Origin: Rhizobiaceae bacterium
GTDB taxonomy: Bacteria; Pseudomonadota; Alphaproteobacteria; Rhizobiales; Rhizobiaceae
NCBI GenBank assembly: GCA_020696915.1
Contig: JAJFMR010000054.1
Span: forward strand, 1 to 11,554
Length of the DNA: 11,554 nucleotides
Direction of reading: 5' to 3'
A program made the translations under genes and the position numbers. The notes below the pieces were generated by a model, which searched no databases, was not told the DNA's origin, and worked only from the letters and a program-made list of their open reading frames with translations. Positions 5,504-11,554 of this stretch are shown in pieces (the first letter of the stretch is position 1; each line of letters opens with the position of its first letter).

Positions 5504-7858
5504 ATGGGCATGGAAGGCGTGGGGGCGCGGGTAACGCGCAAGGAGGACAAGCGCTTCATCACGGGCCTCGGCCGCTTCGTTGACGACATGGTGGTGCCCG
5601 GCATGAAGCACGCGGTGTTCGTGCGCAGCCCGCACGCGCATGCCGGCATCACCAGTGTCGACGTGACTCGGGCCGAGACGATGCCCGGGGTGATTGGCGT
5701 GCTGACCGGCCGCCAGCTCAAGGCGGACGGGATCGGCAATCTGATCTGCGGCTGGATGATCCACTCCAAGGACGGCACGCCCATGAAGATGGGCGCCTGG
5801 TCGCCGCTGGCCGTCGACCGCGTCCGCTATGTCGGCGACGCGGTGGCCGTGGTGGTTGCCGACACCAGGGCTCAGGCACGCGACGCAGCCGAGGCCGTCG
5901 ACATCGCCTACGAGGAGAAGGATGCCGTCACCAGTGCCGTCCGGGCGCTCGAGCCCGGCGCCCCGCAGCTCCATCCCGAGGCCGAGAACAACCTGATTTT
6001 CGACTGGTCGCTGGGGGACCTCGCGGCAACCGACGCGGCCATTGCCCGCGCCGCGCACGTGACGCGCATGCACATCGTCAACAACCGGCTGGTGCCGAAC
6101 GCGATGGAGCCGCGTGCCGCGCTCGGCCACTACAACCGGGCTGAGGATCATACCACCTGCTGGACGACCTCGCAGAACCCGCATGTAGCCAGGCTGGTGA
6201 TGAGCGCCTTCTACAATGTCGCACCGGAGAACAAGCTGCGCGTCATCGCTCCGGATGTCGGCGGCGGCTTCGGCTCCAAGATCTTCATCTATCCGGAGGA
6301 AGTCGTCTGCTGCTGGGCCTCGAAGAAGACGAACGTCCCGGTGAAATGGGTGGCGGACCGGACGGAAAGCTTCCTCACCGACGCGCATGGCCGTGACCAT
6401 GTCTCCGAAGTCGAGATGGCTTTCGACGCCGACAACCGCATCATCGGACTGAAAGTCGACACGATCGCCAATTTCGGCGCGTACATGTCGCTCTTCTCGT
6501 CCTCGGTGCCGACCTATCTCTACGCGACGCTGCTGTCGGGCCAGTACGACATCCCGGCAATCCACGCCAATGTACGCGCGGTCTACACGAATACGGCGCC
6601 CGTCGACGCCTATCGTGGCGCCGGCCGCCCCGAAGCGACCTATCTTCTCGAGCGCACGATGGAAACCGCCGCGCGAGAGCTCGGCGTTTCGCCGGCGGAA
6701 CTCAGGCGCAAGAACTTCATCACCGAGTTCCCGCACCAGACGCCTGTGATCATGAACTATGACGCGGGCGACTACGCTGTCTCGCTCGACGCGGCGATGA
6801 ACGCGGCGGACTACCAGGGCTTCGCGGCACGCAAGGCGGAGGCCGCCGCACGCGGCAAGCTGCGCGGCATCGGCATGAGCAGCTACATCGAAGCCTGCGG
6901 CATCGCCCCCTCGGCCGCGGTCGGTTCGCTCGGCGCCGGCGTCGGTCTCTGGGAATCGGCTGAGGTCCGCGTCAATGCGGTCGGCACGATCGAGGTGCTG
7001 ACCGGCTCACACAGCCACGGGCAGGGTCACGAGACGACGTTTGCGCAACTCGTCACCCAGCGGCTCGGCGTGCCGCTCGACAGCGTCTCCATCGTGCATG
7101 GCGACACCGACAAGGTGCAGATGGGTATGGGCACATACGGCTCGCGTTCCGGGGCGGTCGGCATGTCGGCGATTTCGAAGGCTCTCGACAAGGTCGAAGC
7201 GAAGGCGAGGAAGATAGCGGCTCATCTCATGGAAGCCGACGAGGGCGACATCGTCATCGAGGACGGGGCGCTCAAGGTCGCCGGCACCGACAAGAGCGTG
7301 CCGTGGTTCCAGCTGGCACTGGCCGCCTATACAGCTCACAATTTGCCGGCCGGGATGGAGCCGGGCTTGAAGGAGACGGCTTTCTACGATCCGTCGAATT
7401 TTACGTTTCCCGCAGGATGCTACATCTGCGAGGTCGAGATCGACCCGGACACCGGGCACACTGCGATCGTCCAGTTCGTCGCCGCCGACGATTTCGGCAA
7501 CATCATCAATCCGATGATTGTCGAGGGCCAGGTGCATGGCGGCATCGCCCAGGGTGTCGGGCAGGCTCTGCTCGAAGGCTGCCACTATGATCCGGCAAGC
7601 GGCCAGCTGCTGACGGCGAGCTACATGGACTACACGATGCCGCGCGCCGGCGATGTTCCGTCCTTCCAGATCTCGACCTCGAACACGCCCTGTCCAGGCA
7701 ATCCGCTGGGCATGAAGGGCTGCGGCGAGGCCGGCGCGATCGGCTCGCCGCCCGCTGTCATCAACGCCATCACCGATGCGATCGGCAGCAACGACCTGAG
7801 CATGCCAGCCACCTCGGAAAGAGTGTGGGCGGCATTGAAGGCAGCGACCAGGCACTGA
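5504..7858 (+). CDS. coxL: Molybdopterin-binding large subunit, form II CoxL-like dehydrogenase
   Basis: The 784-residue product is the catalytic Mo-MCD subunit of a xanthine oxidase-family dehydrogenase. Visible features in order are the N-terminal domain with KEDKRFITGLGRFVDD, the VGGGFGSK cofactor loop (252-259), AYRGAGR (369-375), QGHET (507-511) and GCGEAGAIGSP with the likely catalytic Glu742. In proven CO dehydrogenases (form I) the loop is AYxCSFR, and its cysteine binds copper next to Mo. Here AYRGAGR has no cysteine, the hallmark of form II, whose natural substrates are mostly unknown. CO oxidation should therefore not be assumed. The start at 5504 has GGGAGGAAG eight bases upstream. 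An in-frame ATG at 5456 would add 16 residues that look unlike the family and lacks a ribosome binding site. The gene lies 123 bases after coxS and 106 before coxM, loose but collinear spacing typical of one operon. Confidence 0.93.
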   Translation: MGMEGVGARVTRKEDKRFITGLGRFVDDMVVPGMKHAVFVRSPHAHAGITSVDVTRAETMPGVIGVLTGRQLKADGIGNLICGWMIHSKDGTPMKMGAWSPLAVDRVRYVGDAVAVVVADTRAQARDAAEAVDIAYEEKDAVTSAVRALEPGAPQLHPEAENNLIFDWSLGDLAATDAAIARAAHVTRMHIVNNRLVPNAMEPRAALGHYNRAEDHTTCWTTSQNPHVARLVMSAFYNVAPENKLRVIAPDVGGGFGSKIFIYPEEVVCCWASKKTNVPVKWVADRTESFLTDAHGRDHVSEVEMAFDADNRIIGLKVDTIANFGAYMSLFSSSVPTYLYATLLSGQYDIPAIHANVRAVYTNTAPVDAYRGAGRPEATYLLERTMETAARELGVSPAELRRKNFITEFPHQTPVIMNYDAGDYAVSLDAAMNAADYQGFAARKAEAAARGKLRGIGMSSYIEACGIAPSAAVGSLGAGVGLWESAEVRVNAVGTIEVLTGSHSHGQGHETTFAQLVTQRLGVPLDSVSIVHGDTDKVQMGMGTYGSRSGAVGMSAISKALDKVEAKARKIAAHLMEADEGDIVIEDGALKVAGTDKSVPWFQLALAAYTAHNLPAGMEPGLKETAFYDPSNFTFPAGCYICEVEIDPDTGHTAIVQFVAADDFGNIINPMIVEGQVHGGIAQGVGQALLEGCHYDPASGQLLTASYMDYTMPRAGDVPSFQISTSNTPCPGNPLGMKGCGEAGAIGSPPAVINAITDAIGSNDLSMPATSERVWAALKAATRH

Positions 7859-7925
7859 CGCACAAAAGCTGCCGCGCCCCGGCGAGGCGGCCTTTGAAGG
7901 AATGGGCCGCGGCCCTTGTTTAGCA

Positions 7926-7943
7926 CCGGGTCGACCGACCCGG
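7926..7943 (+). promoter_or_regulatory. Hairpin in the coxL-coxM intergenic gap
   Basis: An 8-bp perfect inverted repeat (CCGGGTCG / CGACCCGG) with a two-base centre lies about 20 bases before the coxM start, ahead of its ribosome binding site (GGAGGAAGAG). As RNA it would fold with a four-base loop and seven pairs. It could tune coxM translation or mRNA processing, or be a DNA operator. No direct evidence separates these options. Confidence 0.4.
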
Positions 7944-7964
7944 GCAGCGAGACGGAGGAAGAGA

Positions 7965-8762
7965 ATGTATTCCGTATCCTATCAACGTGCCGGCACGATT
8001 GCGGAAGCCGCCAAGCTTCTGGAAGCCGGCGACGCCGCGGCGCTATCGGGCGGCATGACGCTGATTCCCGCCATGAAGACAAGGCTGTCGGCGCCTTCCA
8101 CGATCGTGGACCTGAGGCATATTCCGGCGCTGAAGGGCATCAGGGCGACGGGGCGGCGCGTCACGATCGCCGCGGCGACCACGCATGCCGAGGTCGCGGC
8201 CAGCGCCGAAGTGAAGGGCGTCTGCCCGGCGCTCTGTCATCTCGCCGCCCACATCGGCGATCCGCATGTGCGGCATATGGGCACGATAGGCGGTTCGGTC
8301 GCCAACAACGACCCGGCGGCGGATTATCCAGCGGCGTTGCTGGCGATGGAGGCCACGATCGTCACCAACAAGCGCGACATCGCCGCCGACCAGTTCTTCA
8401 AGGGCCTGTTCGAAACGGCGCTCGAGGAAGGCGAGATCATCACCGCCGTCACCTTCGAGGCGCCCGACCAGGCCGGCTATGCGAAGTTCCCGAACCCAGC
8501 ATCGCGCTATGCCATGACCGGTGTGTTCGTCGCCAGGCGATCGGGCCAGGTTCGCGCGGCGGTGACCGGAGCCGGAGACGACGGCGTGTTCCGCTCCGCC
8601 GAGGTCGAGACGGCGTTGTCCCGGTCGTTCGATCCCGCGGCTCTGCAAGGCGTTTCAGTCCCGGCAGGGAATTTGATGGGCGACATCCATGCCTCGCCGG
8701 AATATCGCGCCAATCTCATCGTGGTCATGGCGAAGCGGGCCGTGGCGCAAGCCAACGGCTGA
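7965..8762 (+). CDS. coxM: FAD-binding medium subunit of the CoxSLM-type dehydrogenase
   Basis: The 265-residue product is the flavoprotein subunit that accepts electrons from the [2Fe-2S] subunit and passes them on to quinone or another acceptor. The two FAD-binding loops are visible: SGGMTLIP at residues 28-35 (the AGGxxLxP-type loop) and TIGGSVANNDPAADYPA at 107-123. The DPHVRHMGTIGG stretch before the second loop is also characteristic. The C-terminal domain (about 165-265) has the usual CO dehydrogenase flavoprotein C-terminal pattern. The size is a little short of form I CoxM but normal for form II. The ATG at 7965 has a good GGAGGAAGAG ribosome binding site; an upstream in-frame extension is not protein-like. 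It is the last gene of the S-L-M operon visible here. No coxD, coxE, coxF, coxG or MobA-like maturation gene follows. Confidence 0.92.
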   Translation: MYSVSYQRAGTIAEAAKLLEAGDAAALSGGMTLIPAMKTRLSAPSTIVDLRHIPALKGIRATGRRVTIAAATTHAEVAASAEVKGVCPALCHLAAHIGDPHVRHMGTIGGSVANNDPAADYPAALLAMEATIVTNKRDIAADQFFKGLFETALEEGEIITAVTFEAPDQAGYAKFPNPASRYAMTGVFVARRSGQVRAAVTGAGDDGVFRSAEVETALSRSFDPAALQGVSVPAGNLMGDIHASPEYRANLIVVMAKRAVAQANG

Positions 8763-8794
8763 CAAACGCGCCGGTCGGGGGCGTCAAGACTCGA

Positions 8795-8994
8795 AGGTGC
8801 GTCCTTCGAGGCTCCCCTTCGGGGAGCGCCTCAGGATGGGGACCACAGGGGCCCAGGGATGAGAAGTCGGGTGGGCTTCTGTCATCCTGGACGCTGGTGC
8901 GACCTTCCCGAAGAAGTACGACACCGACGGCCTGACTTACGCCAACCATCCTCATCCTGAGGAGTGAGCGAAGCGAGCCTCGAAGGACGCACCT
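8795..8994. repeat. Inverted pair of rhizobial-type intergenic palindromic repeats
   Basis: The outer arms at 8795-8814 and 8975-8994 are perfect 20-base inverted copies (core GTGCGTCCTTCGAGGCTC). Inner arms at 8829-8838 and 8953-8962 (CCTCAGGATG / CATCCTGAGG) are also perfect. Between outer and inner arms the left copy has CCCTTCGGGGAGCG and the right copy a diverged 12-base version, so these look like two diverged copies of one roughly 45-base repeat in opposite orientation around a centre of about 114 bases. Sequences of this type ('cgtccttcgaggctc...cctcaggatga') are, from general knowledge, abundant between genes of rhizobia. The pair lies between the convergent coxM and secreted-protein genes, where it could fold as a long hairpin and end transcription from both sides. 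No transposase or obvious target-site duplication is seen. Confidence 0.8.
8812..8826 (+). terminator. GC-rich hairpin within the left repeat arm, possible coxM terminator
   Basis: CTCCCC-TTC-GGGGAG is a perfect 6-bp stem 50 bases after the coxM stop. It is part of the left repeat copy and is absent from the right copy, where the corresponding bases have diverged. There is no T tract, so terminator function is only a possibility. Confidence 0.35.
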
Positions 8995-9030
8995 CCAGGC
9001 ATCCGGAGCGCGGCGGAGGCTGCCAACCAC

Positions 9031-9360
9031 TCAGCGGCAGGATCTGAGGAACGTGCTTCCGAAGGGCTGCAGCTGGCAATTTCGCTGCAGGCGCGGAACC
9101 TTGGGCCGGCGCGGCTGCCCGACCAGCGGAACGCGGTCGGCCTCGCGAAAGCGGCTCTGCTCGTCCTGGAAATCACGGCGCCGCTGGCGCGTGTCGAGGA
9201 TCTGCAGGTCGAGCGAAGTCCCGTACCGCAGCACGACATTCCGGTCCGGCTCCACCAGCGACGCCGCCGCTGCGCCGCCGAGGAACGGCGCGGCCGTGGT
9301 GACGGCGGCAACCAGCATGTAACGAAGCCGGCGCGCGGCGGCGGACGCGAAATTCTGCAT
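9031..9360 (-). CDS. Small predicted secreted protein, family not recognised
   Basis: The 109-residue product begins with a plausible Sec signal peptide: a basic n-region (MQNFASAAARRLRY), a hydrophobic core (MLVAAVTTAAPFLGG) and a small-residue end (AAAA) that could be cleaved around residues 33-34. The mature part of about 75 residues is charged and polar (TRQRRRDFQDEQSRFREADR). It ends in a compact NCQLQPFGSTFLRSCR with two cysteines (95 and 108) that could form a disulfide. There are no membrane helices after the signal. Periplasmic or secreted location is inferred. The first ATG is preferred because a start at residue 15 would lose the basic n-region, though neither has a good ribosome binding site. 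The signal-like start followed by a polar body makes it more credible than nearby overlapping frames. It converges on coxM across the repeat pair. Function unknown. Confidence 0.6.
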   Translation of the reverse strand: MQNFASAAARRLRYMLVAAVTTAAPFLGGAAAASLVEPDRNVVLRYGTSLDLQILDTRQRRRDFQDEQSRFREADRVPLVGQPRRPKVPRLQRNCQLQPFGSTFLRSCR

Positions 9361-9652
9361 GAGCTATAGATAGCGATGGCGGGCACCGCAGTCCAGAACA
9401 GCACCCGCAAGCTCTCCTCGAGGGCTTCAGCGGCGACACCGACCCGCATAGCCCCCGGCATCGCGGTATCGGACGTGACTTCATCATGAGGGTAGCGCCT
9501 TCCCCTGGGAAAGAGGACGCCGCGTCGTTGCGGCCGACCTCATCGTCGGCCGATCTCTGAAGCTGTGACGGGCAGGTTTGGGAACCAACAGGCGCTTTCG
9601 CGAGTATGGGCTCATGCAGCCCGTCAAACGCGACCACTTCAGGGTCCAGCCC
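9361..9652. other. Divergent intergenic region before the DUF2231 operon
   Basis: These 292 bases separate the minus-strand secreted-protein gene from the DUF2231 gene and should hold both promoters. An 8-bp inverted repeat lies at 9531-9552 and a short one (TTCCC-CT-GGGAA) at 9500-9511. CTATAG at 9364-9369 sits right next to the minus-strand ATG. On the plus strand, TTGGGA (9578-9583) and AGTATG (9603-9608) could be a promoter, but the spacing of 19 is long. No further gene is supported. Confidence 0.4.
9531..9552. repeat. 8-bp inverted repeat, possible operator
   Basis: CGGCCGAC and GTCGGCCG form a perfect inverted repeat around the six bases CTCATC. It lies about 100 bases upstream of the DUF2231 start and about 170 upstream of the secreted-protein gene, in a divergent intergenic region where an operator would be expected. 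As RNA it would be a stable hairpin. No regulator gene lies next to it. Confidence 0.45.
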
Positions 9653-10105
9653 ATGGATATTCCGCACCCCCGAACCACTGCCGCAATCGCCGGGCATCCG
9701 ATCCACGTGATGTTTATTCCGTTCCCGATCGCCTGCTTCTGGCTCACGCTGTTTGCCGACATCGCCTATTGGCGGACCTCAAACCTCTTGTGGCAGCATT
9801 TTGCCGAATGGCTGCTGCTCGCTGGCGTCGTCTTCGGCGTTCTTGCAGGGCTTGCCGGCCTCATCGACATGTTCCGCCGTGAAGTCCGCGCGGTCGGCGG
9901 CGGCTGGCTGCACGCGGTGGGCGGCGTGGTCGTGCTCCTCCTCGCCATCGTCAACAACTTCGTCCATGCAGGCGACGGCTGGACTGCGATTGTGCCCTGG
10001 GGCCTGACTTTGTCGGCAGCGACGGTGGTCGTGATGGTCGTCACCAACTGGCTCGGCCGCGCCCTGGTCTACCGTCATCGCGTGGGAGTGAGCTATCATG
10101 ACTGA
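9653..10105 (+). CDS. DUF2231 domain four-helix membrane protein
   Basis: The 150-residue product starts MDIPHPRTTAAIAGHPIHVM and has four predicted membrane helices at about residues 17-38, 48-73, 83-103 and 112-133, the layout of DUF2231 proteins. Conserved-looking points are the GHPIHVMFIPFPIA motif, AYWRT, the GLAGLIDMF segment after helix 2, a histidine (WLHAVGG) at the start of helix 3, and a final YRHRVGV. The histidines near membrane ends suggest a possible heme or redox link, but this is inference. In-frame starts at 9578 (TTG) and 9614 (ATG) would add 25 and 13 residues; 9653 was chosen because family-like sequence begins there. The stop overlaps the next start by eight bases, so this protein is probably made together with the dehydrogenase-like lipoprotein downstream. 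The function of DUF2231 proteins is not known. Confidence 0.85.
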   Translation: MDIPHPRTTAAIAGHPIHVMFIPFPIACFWLTLFADIAYWRTSNLLWQHFAEWLLLAGVVFGVLAGLAGLIDMFRREVRAVGGGWLHAVGGVVVLLLAIVNNFVHAGDGWTAIVPWGLTLSAATVVVMVVTNWLGRALVYRHRVGVSYHD

Positions 10106-11554
10106 CCGCCTCTTATCGCTCCGGACGGCGGCGCTTGGTTGTGTCTGCCTTTCAATCCTGGCGCTCGCCGGCTGCGGCGATGACGGTGCCGACTTCGACG
10201 TCGCAACGCAGATCGGTCCCGATCCGGTGCTGCCCGAGCCAGGTTTCGAGCTGCTGCCCGACCTGAAGGTGGCGGAGGTCGTCGGCTGGCCGGAGGGCGC
10301 TACGCCTGCCGTGCCCGAGGGCCTGACCGTCAGCGCCTACGCCACGGATCTGGTCAATCCGCGTACGGTCCACACGCTTCCCAACGGCGACGTGCTCGTC
10401 GTGCAGTCCCGCGCGCCGGAAGGCAAGCCGGTCGAGCGTCCGAAGGACATCATCCGCGACTTCATCATGTCGCTCTCCAAAGGAGGCGGAGGCGGGCCGC
10501 CGCAGGAGAGCAATCTCATCACCCTTCTGCGCGACACCAATCGCGACGGGCAGGTCGACGAACGAAGCGATCTCCTGACCGGCCTCAACTCACCCTTCGG
10601 GGTCGCCTGGTACGAGGGAACGCTTTATGTGGCCGCGGCGGATGCGATCCTCGCCTATCCTTATGAACTGGGCCACACCGCCATCGCAGCGGCCCCAACC
10701 GTGCTGACGCCGCTGCCGGGCGGGCCGATCAACCACCACTGGACGAAGGATCTCGCGCTCAGTCCCGACGGGCGGTACCTCTACGCATCCGTCGGGTCCA
10801 ACTCGAATGCCGCCGAACGCGGAATCGAGGCGGAAAAGGGGCGCGCGGCAATCTGGCAGGTGGACCGCGAAACGGGTGCCGCCCGCGTCTATGCCTCCGG
10901 CCTGCGCAACCCCAACGGTCTGACCATCCATCCCGAGACCGGGATCTTATGGACAGTGGTCAACGAGCGCGACGAACTCGGCCCCAACCTCGTGCCCGAC
11001 TATATGACCTCGGTTCAGGAGGGCGCCTTCTACGGCTGGCCATGGAGTTATTATGGCAATCATGTCGACGAGCGGGTTCATCCGCCGCGCCCCGACCTGG
11101 TCGAGAGGGCGATCGCGCCGGATTATGCGTTGTCAAGCCATGTCGCCGCGCTCGGCCTGACTTTCTCCAACAATTCGGCTTTGCCCGAGACCTACGCGAA
11201 CGGCGCCTTCATCGGCGAGCACGGCAGCTGGAATCGCAACTTCTTCAACGGCTACAAGGTCGTCTACGTGCCATTCGAGAACGGCAAGCCGGCCGGCATG
11301 GCGCAGGACGTGGTCACCGGGTTCCTCGATGGAGATCAGGCCTACGGTCGCCCGGTAGGCGTTGCAATCGACGGTACCGGTGCGCTCATCATCGCGGATG
11401 ACGCCGGAAATACGGTGTGGCGCGTGGCGGCGGCGGATGGATCGGTCACGCCCAGCCCCGTCGCCTCGGATCCGGTCTCCACGGCCGCTACCGGGAATGC
11501 TGCGGGAGCAGACGCACCAGCACCTGCTGCAGATGCAGAGCCCGCCCCCGCGGG
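10098..11554 (+). CDS. Sorbosone/PQQ-dependent sugar dehydrogenase-like lipoprotein (C-terminus beyond window)
   Basis: The visible 485 residues begin with a lipoprotein signal peptide (lipobox LAGC, Cys26), so the protein is predicted to be anchored in the periplasm. The body fits the sorbosone dehydrogenase / soluble glucose dehydrogenase beta-propeller family, which oxidises sugars or aldoses with PQQ. Family-like segments are LVNPRTVHTLPNGDVLVVQS (85-104), LNSPFGVAWYEGTLYVA (163-179), NHHWTKDLALSPDGRYLYAS (212-231), GLRNPNGLTIHPETG (268-282), EGAFYGWPWSYYG (308-320) and GRPVGVAIDGTGALIIADDA (417-436). An insert has DTNRDGQVDE (146-155), an EF-hand-like calcium loop. After residue 445 the chain becomes Ala/Pro-rich and runs off the edge, perhaps a linker to a further domain. 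GGGAG lies nine bases before the ATG, which overlaps the DUF2231 gene. The true substrate and PQQ use are inferred from family only. Confidence 0.87.
   Translation, partial: MTDRLLSLRTAALGCVCLSILALAGCGDDGADFDVATQIGPDPVLPEPGFELLPDLKVAEVVGWPEGATPAVPEGLTVSAYATDLVNPRTVHTLPNGDVLVVQSRAPEGKPVERPKDIIRDFIMSLSKGGGGGPPQESNLITLLRDTNRDGQVDERSDLLTGLNSPFGVAWYEGTLYVAAADAILAYPYELGHTAIAAAPTVLTPLPGGPINHHWTKDLALSPDGRYLYASVGSNSNAAERGIEAEKGRAAIWQVDRETGAARVYASGLRNPNGLTIHPETGILWTVVNERDELGPNLVPDYMTSVQEGAFYGWPWSYYGNHVDERVHPPRPDLVERAIAPDYALSSHVAALGLTFSNNSALPETYANGAFIGEHGSWNRNFFNGYKVVYVPFENGKPAGMAQDVVTGFLDGDQAYGRPVGVAIDGTGALIIADDAGNTVWRVAAADGSVTPSPVASDPVSTAATGNAAGADAPAPAADAEPAPA

Noticed and set aside
5414..6736. 440-codon minus-strand open frame opposite coxL
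   Set aside because: It is antisense to an unmistakable molybdoenzyme subunit; the length is a by-product of codon bias.
7859..7925. Small gene in the coxL-coxM gap
   Set aside because: No open frame with a ribosome binding site and protein-like translation.
8952..9461. Minus-strand frame starting MPGAMRVGVAAEALEESLRV
   Set aside because: The first 30 residues look somewhat protein-like, but the rest is Pro/Arg/Ser-rich and it overlaps the better-supported secreted-protein gene and the repeat.

Overview
The window looks like a chromosomal segment of a GC-rich alphaproteobacterium of the order Hyphomicrobiales (Rhizobiales), probably Mesorhizobium- or Phyllobacteriaceae-like. The main grounds are a clear RirA iron regulator with its three ligand cysteines at the standard positions (91, 99, 105), the high-GC codon style throughout, and an intergenic palindromic repeat of a type common in rhizobial genomes. 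The genus assignment is inference.

Layout. At the left edge is the 5' end of a minus-strand gene for a small ABM-like (antibiotic biosynthesis monooxygenase fold) protein (126 to 1). It is divergent from a two-gene operon: a 3-mercaptopyruvate sulfurtransferase (sseA, 311-1162) and a GNAT acetyltransferase (1165-1731). This operon converges on rirA (minus strand, 1751-2236). A gap of about 640 bases without a supported gene follows. Then come a DUF445 membrane protein (2874-4160), a strong hairpin, and a small phasin (4285-4719).

The centre is a three-gene molybdenum hydroxylase operon in the order small, large, medium (coxS-coxL-coxM like, 4883-8762). The large subunit carries the AYRGAGR active-site loop typical of 'form II' CoxL, not the Cys-containing loop of proven CO dehydrogenases. 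The complex is therefore predicted as an aerobic Mo/FAD/[2Fe-2S] dehydrogenase of unproven substrate. No maturation genes (coxD/E/F/G type) follow within the window.

After coxM there is a 200-bp inverted pair of rhizobial-type palindromic repeats. It lies between coxM and a convergent minus-strand gene for a small predicted secreted protein (9031-9360). A divergent intergenic region with an 8-bp inverted repeat leads into a second operon at the right edge: a DUF2231 four-helix membrane protein (9653-10105) overlapping a sorbosone/PQQ-dependent sugar dehydrogenase-like lipoprotein (10098 to the window end, truncated).

No RNA genes, CRISPR arrays, transposases or phage genes were seen. Most of the window is ordinary core or accessory metabolism. 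The items most worth a second look are the form II cox operon without visible accessory genes, the inverted repeat pair with a possible gene scrap inside it, the long empty stretch upstream of the DUF445 gene, and the DUF2231-dehydrogenase pair with an EF-hand-like loop in the dehydrogenase.
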